Assembly: GCF_000258175.1 (NCBI RefSeq)
Contig: NZ_JH636049.1
Location: forward strand, 3,201,482 to 3,265,481
Length of the DNA: 64,000 nt
Origin: Saccharomonospora xinjiangensis XJ-54
GTDB taxonomy: Bacteria; Actinomycetota; Actinomycetes; Mycobacteriales; Pseudonocardiaceae
Reading direction: 5' to 3'
Positions 27,270 through 40,457 of the stretch are shown here, in pieces. The translations under genes and the position numbers were made by a program. Below the pieces are notes generated by a model. It was not told where the DNA came from and did no database searches. It worked only from the letters and a program-made list of their open reading frames with translations. Within the stretch, counting starts at the first letter, position 1; every line of letters begins with the position of its first letter.

Positions 27270-27635
27270 ACTCCTGGTGAAGACTCGCTTGCCTCACCCA
27301 CGGGTGGCTCGGCGTGCTCACGAAACGTGAGTCGGCACACCACCGATTCACCTAGCTGGCTGCCTGCGTGAAACGAGCGTCGCAGGTAGCTTCCGAAGTG
27401 GCGGCGCACGGACCCAGGTGAGTCGCCACGGGAGGCCCTGGTCGTGGCAGTGGTGGAGCGAACGGCGGCGAAGGAGACCGAGCCGCTTCCGAAGCGCACG
27501 AGGGGGCCGGCACCGGGCCCTCGTGGCCGCATGCCCTGACACCGAAAGCGTGTCGGAGCCCGCGACCAGCCAGGGCAGTGCCCGGCCCCAGCGAGTGCGG
27601 GGCGTGGTGCCGACGCCCCTGAGGGAGATGCCGTC
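27270..27635. other. Leader region upstream of phoH2, partly uncharacterised
   Basis: These 366 bases separate the cis-prenyltransferase from phoH2. They contain an 8-bp hairpin (CACGAGGG 27497-27504 with CCCTCGTG 27518-27525) and two short overlapping reading frames. One is a 31-codon ORF at 27444-27539 that has GGGAGG 8 bases before its GTG. The other, at 27418-27639, overlaps the phoH2 start. No riboswitch class was recognised. Confidence 0.5.
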
Positions 27636-27639
27636 GTGA
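27418..27639 (+). CDS. Candidate small ORF overlapping phoH2 (PhoAT-like position)
   Basis: This 73-codon frame ends in TGA at 27637-27639, overlapping the phoH2 GTG start by four bases (GTGA). In mycobacteria a short gene, phoAT, precedes phoH2 in one transcript and is described as its antitoxin partner, so the arrangement is suggestive. The N-terminal half of the frame is very Arg/Trp-rich and may not be translated; an internal GTG at 27523 would give 38 residues. No sequence similarity to PhoAT was checked. Confidence 0.3.
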   Translation: MSRHGRPWSWQWWSERRRRRPSRFRSARGGRHRALVAACPDTESVSEPATSQGSARPQRVRGVVPTPLREMPS

Positions 27640-29036
27640 CTGCGCAGCGTGTGCCCCGAGAGGACTCCGGCCGCTCGCCCGTCAGCGCCCCCGGCGCCGA
27701 CGCCGGCTCCGATTCCGGCGCAACAGGCGACCGAACCCCGCGTACCTATGTGCTCGACACGTCGGTACTGCTGTCGGACCCGTGGGCGCTCACCCGGTTC
27801 GCCGAACACCACGTGGTGCTGCCCATCGTTGTGATCAGCGAGTTGGAGGGCAAACGACACCATCCGGAACTCGGGTGGTTCGCCAGGGAGTCGCTCCGGA
27901 TGCTGGACGACCTCAGGCGCACCCACGGCCGTCTCGACGTGCCCGTGCCGATCGGTGCGTGCGGCGGAACGGTGCAGGTGGAGTTGAACCATTCCGACCC
28001 GACGGTGCTCCCACCCGGTTTCCGCACCGACTCCAACGATCACCGCATTCTCGCGTGCGCGTTGAACCTCGCCACGGAGCGGACGTCGGTGACGCTGGTG
28101 ACCAAGGACATCCCGCTGCGGGTCAAGGCGGGCGCGGTGGGGCTTGCCGCCGACGAGTACCGCGCCGAGGAGGTGACGCCGTCCGGGTGGACGGGCATGG
28201 CCGACCTCGACGTGCCTGCCGAGGCCATCGACGCGTTGTTCGCGGACGGCGAGGTGGATCTGGCCGACTTCGGAAGGGCCGAGGCCGCCGAGTTGCCGTG
28301 CAACACCGGGATGCGGCTGATGGCAGGCACCACGAGCGCGCTCGGCAGGATGACCCCGGCCAAGCGGGTGAGGCTGGTGCGGGGTGACCGCGAGGTGTTC
28401 GGGCTGCACGGGCGATCGGCTGAGCAGCGCATCGCGCTCGACCTGCTGATGGACCCGGACGTCGGGATCGTGTCACTCGGCGGAAGGGCAGGCACGGGGA
28501 AGTCCGCGCTCGCGTTGTGTGCTGGGCTGGAGTCGGTGCTCGAACGCGGCATGCATCGCAAGGTCGTCGTGTTCAGGCCGCTCTACGCGGTGGGAGGGCA
28601 GGACCTCGGCTACCTGCCCGGCACCGAGAGCGAGAAGATGCAGCCGTGGGCGCAGGCCGTGTTCGACACCCTCGGCGCGCTGGTGAGCCAGGAAGTGATC
28701 GACGAGGTCTTCGACCGGGGGATGCTCGAGGTGCTGCCGCTGACGCACATCAGGGGCCGCTCGCTGCACGACGCCTTCGTGATCGTGGACGAGGCGCAGT
28801 CGCTGGAACGCAACGTGCTGCTCACCGTGTTGTCCCGGCTGGGAACCGCGTCGAGGGTCGTGCTGACCCACGACGTCGCGCAGCGGGACAACCTGCGGGT
28901 CGGCAGGCACGACGGGGTGTCCGCTGTGATCGAGAAGCTGAAGGGGCACCCGCTGTTCGCGCACGTGACCCTGACGCGTTCGGAGCGTTCACCGATCGCC
29001 GCGCTGGTCACGGAAATGCTGGAGAACCACGGCTAG
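27636..29036 (+). CDS. phoH2: PhoH2: PIN-domain RNase fused to PhoH ATPase/helicase
   Basis: This 466-residue protein joins two domains. Residues about 35-180 are a PIN nuclease, with acidic residues in [35 protein letters not shown] and [11 protein letters not shown]. From about 250 on comes a PhoH ATPase, with Walker [10 protein letters not shown] near 285 and Walker [10 protein letters not shown]. PhoH2 proteins unwind and cut RNA, and in mycobacteria act as the toxin half of phoAT-phoH2. GTG 27636 is preceded by GAGGGAGA. It is the Rv1095 orthologue by position and sits convergent to guaB1 across a repeat array. Confidence 0.92.
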   Translation: MTAQRVPREDSGRSPVSAPGADAGSDSGATGDRTPRTYVLDTSVLLSDPWALTRFAEHHVVLPIVVISELEGKRHHPELGWFARESLRMLDDLRRTHGRLDVPVPIGACGGTVQVELNHSDPTVLPPGFRTDSNDHRILACALNLATERTSVTLVTKDIPLRVKAGAVGLAADEYRAEEVTPSGWTGMADLDVPAEAIDALFADGEVDLADFGRAEAAELPCNTGMRLMAGTTSALGRMTPAKRVRLVRGDREVFGLHGRSAEQRIALDLLMDPDVGIVSLGGRAGTGKSALALCAGLESVLERGMHRKVVVFRPLYAVGGQDLGYLPGTESEKMQPWAQAVFDTLGALVSQEVIDEVFDRGMLEVLPLTHIRGRSLHDAFVIVDEAQSLERNVLLTVLSRLGTASRVVLTHDVAQRDNLRVGRHDGVSAVIEKLKGHPLFAHVTLTRSERSPIAALVTEMLENHG

Positions 29037-29051
29037 CGGTCGGTAGGAGGA

Positions 29052-29090
29052 GCCTGCGGACGCGAGACGGTGTGTCTCGTGTCCGCAGGC
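29052..29090. terminator. 17-bp hairpin between phoH2 and guaB1
   Basis: Positions 29052-29068 pair with 29074-29090 around a 5-base loop (GGTGT), with a single G-T wobble. It begins 16 bases after the phoH2 stop codon. Its right arm runs into the first forward unit of repeat array D, so the hairpin is built from repeat units. Confidence 0.78.
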
Positions 29091-29210
29091 TGTGAACATG
29101 TGTCTGCACCTGGTGCACGTGTGTCCGCAACCTGTGAGCAGTCGGCAACGCCCTGCTGCGCACTCCCGTGCGAGAAGTGCGCACACGCGTGCAGGAGGTG
29201 CGGACACGGC
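29079..29210. repeat. Array D of the 21-bp repeat
   Basis: Forward anchors start at 29079, 29100 and 29121, with a decayed fourth near 29141. Inverted anchors end at 29186 (GCACAC) and 29207 (GGACAC). Spacing is 21 bp throughout. The array occupies the space between the convergent phoH2 and guaB1 genes. Confidence 0.85.
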
Positions 29211-29220
29211 GGAGTGGGGG

Positions 29221-32224
<3,004 letters not shown>

Positions 32225-32572
32225 GTCGCCATCATCGCGCCGGGGTCCGACAGCTCGCGCGGCGACGACGTGGTGCGGGAGGCGCGGAGGACGACGGCCT
32301 GCGACAGCAGACCGGGTGAACACCGGCGTCGCGGAGCGCGATCGAACGCCCGCGGTGAAGCAGTCACCAGCCGCTCAGCACCGCCGCCACGATCCAGAAC
32401 CGCCGGAGCAGCGGCGTCCACGCGATCGCGTGCGGTGCCGAGGGCGGCACGGTGAACCCGGAACCCCGCGTGAGCACGAAAGGCGTGCAGGGCACCGGAT
32501 CTCATGGGCGCCTGCCCTGTACACCGCCCGGTATGTTCATCGAACGGAAACCGATCGGTATACCGTCAAGGC
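32225..32572. other. Intergenic region between ligB and a TetR gene
   Basis: This 348-base stretch separates two divergent genes. Apart from the operator-like dyad at its right end I see no convincing gene, RNA or repeat. Open frames on both strands are short, Arg/Pro-rich shadows. Confidence 0.6.
32544..32566. promoter_or_regulatory. Operator-like dyad before the TetR gene
   Basis: A central palindrome ACCGATCGGT (32550-32559) is flanked by ACGGAA on the left and ATACCGT on the right, a wider imperfect dyad. CGGTATACCG (32556-32565) is a second, overlapping perfect palindrome. It ends 6 bases before the start codon, so binding would block transcription or initiation. Autoregulation by the TetR product is the simplest reading. 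Confidence 0.55.
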
Positions 32573-33148
32573 ATGAGCGAAGATCTCGCGCTGACCCCTG
32601 CCGCCGAGCGGGTACTCGAAGTGGCGGGGCGGCTGTTCTACGACAACGGCATCCACGCCGTCGGTGTCGAGTCGATCGCGAGCGAGGCCGGGGTCACGAA
32701 GAAGACCCTCTACGACCGGTTCGGCTCCAAGGACGCCCTCGTGACGCACTACCTGAGGCGCAGGGACGAGCGGTACCGCGAGCACGTGCAAGCCGTGGTG
32801 GAGCGAAGGGGACGCATGACGCCCACGCGCCGCTTGCTGCTCGTCTTCGACGCCCTTGAGGAGTGGATCGCGACGGAGAACCCACGAGGGTGCGCCTTCG
32901 TCAACGCCCAGGCCGAGCTACCGGACGCCGCCCACCCCGCCCGCGAGGTGATCAGGGAGCAGAAGCAGTGGATGTTCGACTACCTGCGCGCGCTCGCCAG
33001 GGACGCGGGGGTGCGCAATCCCCGCAAGCTCGCCACCTCGCTGCTGATGCTGCTGGAGGGAGCCACGGTCACCGCCTCCCTCGGCGTCGTGCCGGGAGCG
33101 GTGGGCAACGCCAAGGAGGTGGCGAGGCAGTTGATCGGAGCGGGCTGA
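32573..33148 (+). CDS. TetR-family transcriptional regulator
   Basis: This 191-residue protein has a TetR helix-turn-helix (residues about 10-55, IASEAGVTKKTLYDRFGSKDALV) and a C-terminal helical domain with the ENPRGCAFVNAQAELPDA segment of the NemR/YcdC-like group. That group often responds to electrophiles through a Cys such as the one in RGCAF. ATG 32573 is chosen over an upstream frame because the operator dyad lies directly before it. No target genes are adjacent except ligB (divergent) and the XRE-cupin gene, so its regulon is unknown. Confidence 0.87.
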   Translation: MSEDLALTPAAERVLEVAGRLFYDNGIHAVGVESIASEAGVTKKTLYDRFGSKDALVTHYLRRRDERYREHVQAVVERRGRMTPTRRLLLVFDALEEWIATENPRGCAFVNAQAELPDAAHPAREVIREQKQWMFDYLRALARDAGVRNPRKLATSLLMLLEGATVTASLGVVPGAVGNAKEVARQLIGAG

Positions 33149-33173
33149 CCGGAGGGCAGTCGTCCGGCGCCGC

Positions 33174-33208
33174 TTGACAACACCCCTTGCCGCTCCTGCA
33201 ATACCGAT
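33174..33208 (+). promoter_or_regulatory. Leaderless promoter of the XRE-cupin regulator
   Basis: A consensus -35 TTGACA (33174-33179) is followed after 17 bases by TGCAAT (33197-33202), a fair -10 box. The expected transcription start coincides with the A of ATG 33209, and there is no ribosome binding site, so the mRNA should be leaderless. Confidence 0.72.
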
Positions 33209-33775
33209 ATGGAAGACGTCCTCGGGCAGGTCGGTCCCCGGCTGCGTCGCCTGCGGCGGGAACGCAACCGCACGCTGGCCGCGCTCTCGGAGAGCACCGG
33301 CATCTCGGTCAGCACCTTGTCGAGGCTGGAGTCGGGGCAGCGCAGACCGAGCCTCGAACTGCTGCTGCCGATCGCGCGGGCCCACGGCGTTTCGCTCGAC
33401 GACCTCGTCGGCGCTCCACCGGTGGACGATCCGCGAGTGAGGATGCACCCGATGCGGCAGGACGGCAGAACCGTCGTGCCGCTCACCCGCAACCCCGGAG
33501 CGTTGCAGGCATACAAGATCATCCTCGCTCCGGCCGACGAGGAACCCGACCCGAGGACTCACGACGGATACGAGTGGCTGTATGTGTTGAGCGGGCGGTT
33601 GCGGCTCGTGCTCGCCGAGCACGACGTGGTGCTGAAGACGGGCGAGGCGGCGGAGTTCGACACGCGGCTGCCACACTGGTTCGGCAACGCAGGCCCGTAT
33701 CCCGCCGAGATCCTCAGCCTTTTCGGGCCGCAGGGGGAGCGCATGCATGTGCGTGCCCGTCCCCGCCGAAGCTGA
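33209..33775 (+). CDS. XRE-family regulator with C-terminal cupin domain
   Basis: The 188-residue protein has an N-terminal XRE helix-turn-helix (about residues 10-65, TLAALSESTGISVSTLSRLESGQRRPS with an interruption-free fold) and a C-terminal cupin_2 barrel (about residues 105-180, HDGYEWLYVLSGRLRLVL and LPHWFGN). Such MerR/XRE-cupin proteins sense a small molecule through the cupin and repress nearby genes. The cupin His and Glu residues could bind metal. It is convergent with the ion channel gene, 9 bases away. The ligand is unknown. Confidence 0.88.
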   Translation: MEDVLGQVGPRLRRLRRERNRTLAALSESTGISVSTLSRLESGQRRPSLELLLPIARAHGVSLDDLVGAPPVDDPRVRMHPMRQDGRTVVPLTRNPGALQAYKIILAPADEEPDPRTHDGYEWLYVLSGRLRLVLAEHDVVLKTGEAAEFDTRLPHWFGNAGPYPAEILSLFGPQGERMHVRARPRRS

Positions 33776-33784
33776 ACCGGCCGT

Positions 33785-34324
33785 TCACTTCTCGCCTCCC
33801 CTGCGTCGCACGGCGACGGAAACGGCTCCGACGAGCACCTTGGCGATGACGCCGACGAGAACCAGCCCGACGATCATCTGCAATGTCGCCACAACCCTGG
33901 CCGCGTGGCTGACCGCGGCGATGTCACCGAACCCGACGGTGGCGAAGACCGACACGGTGAAGTAGAGCGCGTCGGTCTTGTCCACCGGTTCGGTGAACGC
34001 GGTGGGATCGGCCTGGCCCAGTGCGGCATAGGTCAGTGCGAACACCACGAGGAACAGCGGCACCGCAACCCCGAGCGTCTCGATTGCCTGCAGCCGGGGT
34101 GCGGTGGACCGCGACACCGCCAGTACCTGACGGACGATCAACACCGTCCACAGCGTGAGAGCGATCGCGAACCACGCCCACGTGGCCGTACCGGAATCCT
34201 GCAACGGTACGAAGAAATACCCGGCCACGAGGGCGGCCCCCGACAGCGTCGCTCGCGCGAGTGAGACGGTCACCGCGCGGCGCCCCACACGGTGACCGTC
34301 CTCCTCCTGGCGCGAGTCCGGCAT
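33785..34324 (-). CDS. Two-pore-helix potassium channel-type protein
   Basis: This 179-residue membrane protein has about four hydrophobic segments. Near the end is a pore loop with the selectivity filter TVGFGD (in YFTVSVFATVGFGDIAAVS), followed by a last membrane helix, as in Ion_trans_2 channels. It lacks an RCK or cyclic-nucleotide domain, so gating would depend on the membrane part alone. It ends a few bases before fumC and shares its strand. A potassium-selective channel is the likely function. Confidence 0.85.
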   Translation of the reverse strand: MPDSRQEEDGHRVGRRAVTVSLARATLSGAALVAGYFFVPLQDSGTATWAWFAIALTLWTVLIVRQVLAVSRSTAPRLQAIETLGVAVPLFLVVFALTYAALGQADPTAFTEPVDKTDALYFTVSVFATVGFGDIAAVSHAARVVATLQMIVGLVLVGVIAKVLVGAVSVAVRRRGGEK

Positions 34325-34326
34325 GG

Positions 34327-35724
34327 TCAGCGGTTGCCGCGAGCCATCCTGAGCACGTCGAGTGCCTCGTCCAGTTGCCGCTCGGTGAGCCTGCCACTCG
34401 CCACGTGCCCACGTTCGATCACGACGTCGCGGATCGGCTTGAGTTCCGCGAGCGCCTGCTTGGCCACCGCGGCCGCCTCCTCGTAGCCGAGATAGGCGTT
34501 GAGCGGCGTGACGATCGAGGGGGACCCTTCCGCGTACGCTCGCGCGGTCTCCACGTTGACCTTCAACCCGGCGATCACCTTGTCGGCGAGCAACCGCGAC
34601 ACCGCCGCGAGCAACCGTGCCGACTCCAGCACGTTGCGCGCGATCACGGGCAGGTTGACGTTGAGCTGGAAGTTGCCCTGCGAACCGGCGAACGCGACCG
34701 CCGCGTCGTTACCAATCACCTGCGCCACCACCTGCAACGTGGCCTCACAGATCACCGGGTTCACCTTGCCCGGCATGATCGACGACCCCGGTTGGAGATC
34801 CGGCAATGCCACCTCGGCCAGGCCGGTGCGCGGTCCCGAGCCGAGCCAGCGCAGGTCGTTGGCGATCTTGTTCAGTGAGACGGCCACCGTGCGGAGGTGC
34901 CCCGAGGTCTCGACAACGCCGTCCTGAGCGGCCTGTGCCTCGAAGTGGTCGCGTGCCTCGGTGAGCGGCAGACCCGTAACCTTCGCCAGTTCGCCTGCCA
35001 CGGCGGAGCCGAAACCTCTCGGTGCGTTGAGGCCCGAGCCCACCGCTGTGCCGCCGATCGGCAATTCGGCCAGCCTCGGAAGCCCGCTGCGCAGCCGTTC
35101 GATGCCGAACCGGATCTGCGCGGCCCACGCACCCGCTTCCTGTCCGAACGTGATCGGCACGGCGTCCATGAGGTGGGTGCGACCGGACTTCACCACGTCT
35201 TGCCACTCGGCGGCGCGCTGCTCGATCACGCTCGCCAGGTGGTCGAGCGCGGGCACCACGTCGGTGAGCACGGCCTCCGTGGTCGCGACGCGAATGGTGG
35301 TGGGGAACGTGTCGTTCGACGATTGTGAGGCGTTGACGTGGTCGTTCGGATGCACATCCCGGCCGAGGGATCGCGAGGCTAGTGTCGCGATGACCTCGTT
35401 GGCGTTCATGTTCGAGGAGGTTCCGGACCCGGTCTGGAACACGTCGATGGGGAAGTGAGCGTCATGCTTGCCTTCGGCGACCTCGTCCGCCGCGGCGGCG
35501 ATGGCGGCGGCTACGTCGCCGTCCAGCACGCCGAGCCGGGCGTTGACGCGCGCGGCAGCGGCCTTCAGCAATCCCAGCGCCCGAATCTGGGAACGTTCAA
35601 GACCACGGCCGGAGATCGGGAAGTTCTCGACGGCACGCTGGGTCTGCGCACGGTAGAGCGCATCGGCGGGTACGGCGACCTCGCCCATCGTGTCGCGCTC
35701 GATCCGGTACTCCTGTTCAGCCAT
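34327..35724 (-). CDS. fumC: Class II fumarase
   Basis: The 465-residue enzyme interconverts fumarate and malate in the TCA cycle without an iron-sulphur cluster. The superfamily signature [15 protein letters not shown] is present, together with [30 protein letters not shown] and [17 protein letters not shown]. The long upstream frame is ignored because ATG 35724 ([16 protein letters not shown]) starts the conserved protein. By gene order it is the Rv1098c orthologue beside glpX, here with an FAD reductase between. Confidence 0.95.
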   Translation of the reverse strand: MAEQEYRIERDTMGEVAVPADALYRAQTQRAVENFPISGRGLERSQIRALGLLKAAAARVNARLGVLDGDVAAAIAAAADEVAEGKHDAHFPIDVFQTGSGTSSNMNANEVIATLASRSLGRDVHPNDHVNASQSSNDTFPTTIRVATTEAVLTDVVPALDHLASVIEQRAAEWQDVVKSGRTHLMDAVPITFGQEAGAWAAQIRFGIERLRSGLPRLAELPIGGTAVGSGLNAPRGFGSAVAGELAKVTGLPLTEARDHFEAQAAQDGVVETSGHLRTVAVSLNKIANDLRWLGSGPRTGLAEVALPDLQPGSSIMPGKVNPVICEATLQVVAQVIGNDAAVAFAGSQGNFQLNVNLPVIARNVLESARLLAAVSRLLADKVIAGLKVNVETARAYAEGSPSIVTPLNAYLGYEEAAAVAKQALAELKPIRDVVIERGHVASGRLTERQLDEALDVLRMARGNR

Positions 35725-35839
35725 GTCGCCAGTCTGGCCCAGGTTCACAGCCGTCGCCGCATGGCGTGACGCACTAGGATCACGACTGCCATCACGACAG
35801 TCGCGCGAAGGCGCGCGGCGAGAGGAAGGCGGTGTGCCC

Positions 35840-36832
35840 ATGAGCGCCCCCGGGGAGATTGCCGTTGACCTGCTCGTGGTCGGTGCCGGCCCCACCGGCC
35901 TCTACGCCGCCTACTACGCGGGCTTCCGCGGCATGTCCGTCGCTGTCGTCGATTCCCTGCCGGAAGCGGGCGGACAGGTCACCGCCATGTACCCGGAAAA
36001 GATGATCTATGACGTCGCCGGGTTCCCCGCCGTCCGTGGACGTGACCTCGTGAAGGGCCTCGTCGAGCAGGCGAGCCAGTGGAACCCGACCTACCTGCTG
36101 GGACGCAGGGCACACAAGCTGCACTCCTCGGACGACGGGGACGACGGCCTGCGGGTGGTTCTCGAGGACGGGGCCTCGGTCAGCGCTCGTGCCGTGCTGG
36201 TCACCGCGGGTATCGGCGAGTTCACGCCGCGGCCGCTGCCGTCCGGCCAGGGTTGGCTGGGCCGCGGCCTCGTGCACTTCGTTCCCGCTCTCGACGCGCA
36301 CGCGGGCCAGGATGTCGTGGTGGTCGGCGGCGGTGACTCGGCTTTCGATTGGGCGCTGGCGCTGCGGCCGATCGCGTCGAGCGTGACGCTGGTGCACCGC
36401 AGAGCGCGGTTCCGTGCCGCCGAGTCCATCGTGCGGCAGGCGTACGCCGAGGGCGTGCGGGTGATGACCGACGCGGAGGTTGTCGCTTTACGCGGTGACG
36501 CGAACGACCTGCTCGCCGAGGTCGATGTGGCGGTCGGCGGCGACCGCGTCACCCTTCCCGCACAGACGGTCGTCGCCGCGCTGGGCTTCACCGCCGACCT
36601 CGGGCCCATCGAGAGCTGGGGACTGGGGGTGGAGCGCAGAGCGATCCGTGTGGATACCACCATGGCGACCGCGCGGGAAGGTGTCTACGCCGCGGGAGAC
36701 GTGGCGACGTACCCCGGCAAGGTCAAGCTCATCGCCACCGGGTTCGGAGAGGCCGCAACGGCCGTCAACAACATCGCCGTGGCACTGAACCCGGGTGCCA
36801 AGCTCTTCCCGGGCCACTCCAGCGACGTGTGA
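35840..36832 (+). CDS. Thioredoxin reductase-like ferredoxin-NADP+ reductase
   Basis: This 330-residue FAD/NAD(P)H enzyme has the FAD motif [14 protein letters not shown] near residue 17, a second dinucleotide motif [15 protein letters not shown], and [31 protein letters not shown] at the FAD-binding C-terminus. It lacks the CxxC redox pair of thioredoxin reductases, which identifies the FNR group (YumC-type). Such enzymes transfer electrons between NADPH and ferredoxin. ATG 35840 is preceded by GGAAGGCGGTG. No ferredoxin gene is adjacent. Confidence 0.9.
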   Translation: MSAPGEIAVDLLVVGAGPTGLYAAYYAGFRGMSVAVVDSLPEAGGQVTAMYPEKMIYDVAGFPAVRGRDLVKGLVEQASQWNPTYLLGRRAHKLHSSDDGDDGLRVVLEDGASVSARAVLVTAGIGEFTPRPLPSGQGWLGRGLVHFVPALDAHAGQDVVVVGGGDSAFDWALALRPIASSVTLVHRRARFRAAESIVRQAYAEGVRVMTDAEVVALRGDANDLLAEVDVAVGGDRVTLPAQTVVAALGFTADLGPIESWGLGVERRAIRVDTTMATAREGVYAAGDVATYPGKVKLIATGFGEAATAVNNIAVALNPGAKLFPGHSSDV

Positions 36833-36878
36833 GCCGTTTCGCCGCTCTCGGTCAGCCCCGGCCCGGCGAGCTGTGACG

Positions 36879-36975
36879 TGCGAGAAGTGCGGACACCTGT
36901 TCACCAGCTGCGGACACGAGACGATGCGTGCCGTGTCCGCACTTCCTGCACGCATGCCCGCAGTCTGCGCGCGCT
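36879..36975. repeat. Array E of the 21-bp repeat: two inverted then two forward units
   Basis: Inverted anchors GGACAC end at 36897 and 36918. Forward anchors start at 36934 (GTGTCC) and 36955 (ATGCCC). Spacing within each pair is 21 bp. GAAGTGCGGACAC (36885-36897) is perfectly complementary to GTGTCCGCACTTC (36934-36946), so a 13-bp stem can form across the centre. The array lies between the convergent reductase and glpX genes. Confidence 0.87.
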
Positions 36976-36980
36976 GCGGG

Positions 36981-38039
36981 TCAAGGAAGCGGCGGGACGA
37001 CGTCGTCCTCGGCCGATCCGTCGAAGTCAACGGATGAGTAGGACGCCAACTTGGTGAGCCGGTGGTAGCCGTCGATCATGCGAACGGTCCCCGACTTGGA
37101 GCGCATCACGATGGACTGCGTCGTCGCCCCACCGGCGCGGTAGTGCACGCCCCGCAACAGGTCGCCGTCGGTGACTCCGGTGGCGCAGAAGAAGACGTTG
37201 TCGCCCCGCACCAGGTCGTCCGTGGTCAGCACCCGATCGAGGTCGTGCCCCGCGTCCAGCGCCTTCTGCCGCTCCTCGTCGTCCTTGGGCCACAACCTGC
37301 CCTGCAACTCACCACCGAGACACTTCATGGCACACGCGGCGATGATGCCCTCCGGCGTACCACCGATGCCCAGCAGCAGATCCACGCCCGTGGTGGGCCG
37401 GGCCGCGGCGATCGCACCTGCCACGTCGCCGTCACTGATGAACCGGATACGCGCCCCCGCCTCGCGCACCTCCTCGACGATCCGCTGATGCCGGGGCCGG
37501 TCCAGGATGCACACGGTCACATCCGACACACTGCTGTGCTTGGCCTTCGCGACCCTGCGGATGTTCTCCGCGATCGGTGCCGAAAGGTCCACGGTGCCTG
37601 CGGCCTCGGGGCCTACGGCCAGCTTCTCCATGTAGAACACCGCCGACGGGTCGAACATCGCTCCGCGCTCCGCCACCGCCAGCACGGCGAGCGCGTTGGG
37701 CATGCCCTTCGACATGAGGGTCGTCCCGTCGATCGGGTCAACGGCCACGTCGCATTCGGGACCGTCGCCGTTGCCGACCTCCTCACCGTTGTAGAGCATG
37801 GGCGCCTCGTCCTTCTCGCCCTCGCCGATCACGACGACACCCCGCATCGACACGGTCCCGATGAGCTGTCGCATGGCGTCAACCGCAGCACCGTCGCCGC
37901 CGTTCTTGTCCCCCTTGCCGACCCACCGTCCCGCAGCCATCGCGGCAGCCTCGGTGACCCGCACGAGCTCCATCGCGAGGTTGCGATCAGGCGCCTCGCC
38001 TCGACGCTGACTGCGTGCTGGCTGGCTGGCGGCGGTCAT
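36981..38039 (-). CDS. glpX: Fructose-1,6-bisphosphatase class II
   Basis: The 352-residue Mg-dependent phosphatase makes fructose 6-phosphate in gluconeogenesis. Typical GlpX motifs are [36 protein letters not shown] and [16 protein letters not shown], which supply the metal-binding acidic residues; IGGTPEG is near the end of the barrel. ATG 38039 has GGGAGG upstream. It is the main FBPase in actinobacteria and the Rv1099c orthologue. Confidence 0.95.
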   Translation of the reverse strand: MTAASQPARSQRRGEAPDRNLAMELVRVTEAAAMAAGRWVGKGDKNGGDGAAVDAMRQLIGTVSMRGVVVIGEGEKDEAPMLYNGEEVGNGDGPECDVAVDPIDGTTLMSKGMPNALAVLAVAERGAMFDPSAVFYMEKLAVGPEAAGTVDLSAPIAENIRRVAKAKHSSVSDVTVCILDRPRHQRIVEEVREAGARIRFISDGDVAGAIAAARPTTGVDLLLGIGGTPEGIIAACAMKCLGGELQGRLWPKDDEERQKALDAGHDLDRVLTTDDLVRGDNVFFCATGVTDGDLLRGVHYRAGGATTQSIVMRSKSGTVRMIDGYHRLTKLASYSSVDFDGSAEDDVVPPLP

Positions 38040-38164
38040 GGTGCCTCCCGATGGTGTTTTCGACGCTTACTGCCCTAGCTAAGGCATCAAAGGGCGTGAC
38101 GCCCACGCCTGTGTCGCGGAGATCACGCGACTCACGAACCGCTCGGACCGGTGCTTCCCGCGCG

Positions 38165-38437
38165 CTACCCGGAGGTCTCCGAGTCGTTCGCCGGACCCTC
38201 GGTGCCCGCCGTGTCTTCCGTGCCCTCCACGGTAGCCAGCGCCGCTTCGATGCGCTCGCGGGCGCCCTCGAGATGCCGCTCGCACAGCTTGGCGAGTCGT
38301 TCGCCGCGCTCCCACAGCGCGAGGGACTCCTCAAGTGAGAGGCCCCCCGCTTCAAGACCCTTGACGACCTCGATCAGTTGGTCACGCGCTTCCTCGTAGC
38401 CGAGGTCGGTCTGTTCGTCGTCGTTCGGTTCGCTCAC
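38165..38437 (-). CDS. xseB: Exodeoxyribonuclease VII small subunit
   Basis: This 90-residue helical protein matches Xse[45 protein letters not shown] is the family core (shown here broken by my start choice, residues about 10-55). The tail is rich in Glu, Thr and Gly. GTG 38437 gives a protein of usual size; GTG 38476 in frame would add 13 residues with no ribosome binding site. It pairs with the large subunit upstream to degrade single-stranded DNA to oligonucleotides. Confidence 0.9.
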   Translation of the reverse strand: MSEPNDDEQTDLGYEEARDQLIEVVKGLEAGGLSLEESLALWERGERLAKLCERHLEGARERIEAALATVEGTEDTAGTEGPANDSETSG

Positions 38438-38512
38438 GGTGCTCGTCTCAGCCTGGTCACGGGTTTCGAGCCGCACATTACCGTGCTCGCCGAGTGGCGA
38501 CCGGAACGCCGT

Positions 38513-39769
38513 TCACGACCCTGACCCGTCCGCGACCGCTCGTATCGCGCCGTCGGCGACCCGCACTCGCAGTGCGGCGCCGTCGCTCACCTCGGAGATC
38601 GACCGCAGCACCCGCAACTCCCCGTTCGCGTCGAGGTACTGCACGACCGCGTACCCGCGTTGCAGCGTGGCCGCGGGACCGAGAGCCGCGAGCCGGGCCC
38701 TCGCCGAGGACAGCGCGGACTGCTCGTGGGTCAAAGCGGTGAGGATGGCCCTCCTGCCGCGTTCGGTGTGGGTCTCGATCTCGGCGGCACGACGCTCGAC
38801 CGGACCGAACGGGTCGGCGAGCGAGGGGCGGCTGCGAATCTGTTCCAGAAGCCGGCACTGCGTGTCCACCCACCCGTGCAGAGCGCGCCGCGCGCGGTCG
38901 CGGAGCTGGTGGACGCGCGCTGTCTCCTCGGCCACGTCGGGGACGACGGTCTTGCCCGCGTCCGTGGGAGTCGAACACCGCCGATCGGCGACGAGGTCGA
39001 GCAGCGGTGAGTCCGGTTCGTGCCCGATCGCGCTCACCACCGGTGTCCCGGCGGCTGCCACCGCGCGGCACAACGTCTCGTCGGAGAAGGGCAACAGGTC
39101 CTCGACGCTGCCACCGCCACGTGCGATCACGATGACGTCGATGTCCGGATCGGCGTCGAGCTCCGACAGCGCCCGCATGATCTGCGGAACCGCTCGCGCG
39201 CCCTGGACCGCGGTGTTGAGGACGCGGAACCTGGCGGCGGGCCAGCGGGTCTGCGCGTTCACGAGTACGTCGTGTTCGGCCGCCGAAGCCCGGCCCGTGA
39301 TGAGGCCGATCCCTCTCGGCAGGAACGGCAACGGTCGCTTGCGCTCCCGCGCGAACAACCCCTCGGCGGCCAGCAGTTTGCGAAGCCGTTCGATGCGGGC
39401 GAGCAGTTCACCGATGCCGACCGGCCGGATCTCGTCGGCACGCAGGCTCAGCGTGCCCCTGCCGAGGAAGAACGTGGGCCTCGCGTGCACGACCACGCTC
39501 GCGCCGTCGCGCAACGGAGGCTCGCACTCCCGCAACAGCCTCGCCGGGCACGTCACCGTCATCGAGACGTCGGCGGCGGGATCGCGCAGCGTCAGGAACG
39601 ACGTCTGGGTGCCGGGCCGCGCGGAGATCTGCGTGACCTGGCCTTCCACCCACACCGCGCCCAGCCTGTGGACCCAGTCGGCGATCTTACGGGCGACCGT
39701 GCGGACCGGCCACGGGTTCTCCGCCGTGGCAGGCTCTGGACCGCGGGCTCGCTCGGCGCCGCTACTCAC
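38513..39769 (-). CDS. xseA: Exodeoxyribonuclease VII large subunit
   Basis: The 418-residue protein has an N-terminal OB domain (about residues 25-115), the catalytic core with [28 protein letters not shown] and [10 protein letters not shown], and a coiled-coil region that binds XseB (about 290-370). It digests single-stranded DNA from both ends. The gene overlaps the upstream Rv1109c-like gene by 8 bases and is followed by xseB, the usual order in mycobacteria. Confidence 0.94.
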   Translation of the reverse strand: MSSGAERARGPEPATAENPWPVRTVARKIADWVHRLGAVWVEGQVTQISARPGTQTSFLTLRDPAADVSMTVTCPARLLRECEPPLRDGASVVVHARPTFFLGRGTLSLRADEIRPVGIGELLARIERLRKLLAAEGLFARERKRPLPFLPRGIGLITGRASAAEHDVLVNAQTRWPAARFRVLNTAVQGARAVPQIMRALSELDADPDIDVIVIARGGGSVEDLLPFSDETLCRAVAAAGTPVVSAIGHEPDSPLLDLVADRRCSTPTDAGKTVVPDVAEETARVHQLRDRARRALHGWVDTQCRLLEQIRSRPSLADPFGPVERRAAEIETHTERGRRAILTALTHEQSALSSARARLAALGPAATLQRGYAVVQYLDANGELRVLRSISEVSDGAALRVRVADGAIRAVADGSGS

Positions 39770-40346
39770 CGTCCGCCGAACCCTCGGCCTGCCGCACGTT
39801 GGCGATCCGACGGGTGAGCATCCCGACGAACGAGGGACGGTTCGCGTGCTCGCGTTCGTACGCGAGAAGCTCCTCCAACTGCGGGAGCGACAACGTGCGC
39901 AGCCGCGCCCGGACCTGCGGCAACGTCAGGTCGTCGTAGTTCGCGAATCCTCCGGGTGCGACGGCGCCGACGGGACTGTCGAACTCGCCCTCGGTGTGAT
40001 CGGAGGCGAGCGCACGCTCCTCTTCAGCCCACGGGTCGGGCTCGGCGGTGCCTGGTTGCGTCGCCGCCGTTGTGCTCTCGCGCCCGAGATCATCGACCTC
40101 GTCCTCGTCGAACGTCGCCCATTCGGGTGTCTCCTCGGGGCGGCGCAGCGACGACAGCGCGTCGTCGCCCTTGATCGCGAGTTCGGTGACGTGCTGCTGC
40201 ACCCGCATGGATACCTGGAGGGCTTGACTGGCCACGGTGACGGGCAGTTCCACGAGTTGCCTCGGCAGGCCACGCACCCGCTCGGCCGTGGTCACGGCCA
40301 GGCCGGCGGCTACCCGGAGCGGGAACGGGACATGTCTCATACCCAT
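39762..40346 (-). CDS. Rv1109c-like protein (putative lipid droplet-associated)
   Basis: This 194-residue protein opens with an amphipathic, moderately hydrophobic segment ([35 protein letters not shown]) and continues with an acidic linker and a conserved C-terminal helix ([31 protein letters not shown] with [15 protein letters not shown]). I recall this family beside xseA and ispH in mycobacteria and nocardiae, annotated as lipid droplet-associated; that name is from memory. ATG 40346 or 40340 may be the start. It is divergent from ispH. Confidence 0.78.
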   Translation of the reverse strand: MGMRHVPFPLRVAAGLAVTTAERVRGLPRQLVELPVTVASQALQVSMRVQQHVTELAIKGDDALSSLRRPEETPEWATFDEDEVDDLGRESTTAATQPGTAEPDPWAEEERALASDHTEGEFDSPVGAVAPGGFANYDDLTLPQVRARLRTLSLPQLEELLAYEREHANRPSFVGMLTRRIANVRQAEGSADGE

Positions 40347-40457
40347 AGCCTGCCGCACCGGGCGCGCCGTGCCCAACCCGATCCGGCCATGCGTGTCGGC
40401 GATCCCACGAAGATCGTCGTGAGCAGGTGCCGGCGAGCCTCCCGTACCCTGGGGCTC

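Noticed and set aside
27270..27635. Riboswitch in the phoH2 leader
   Set aside because: Only a simple 8-bp hairpin and short frames are visible; no conserved core of a known class was found.
38439..40457. Long N-terminal extension of ispH (frame open from 38439)
   Set aside because: It runs antisense through xseB, xseA and the Rv1109c-like gene; conserved IspH sequence starts at 40458.
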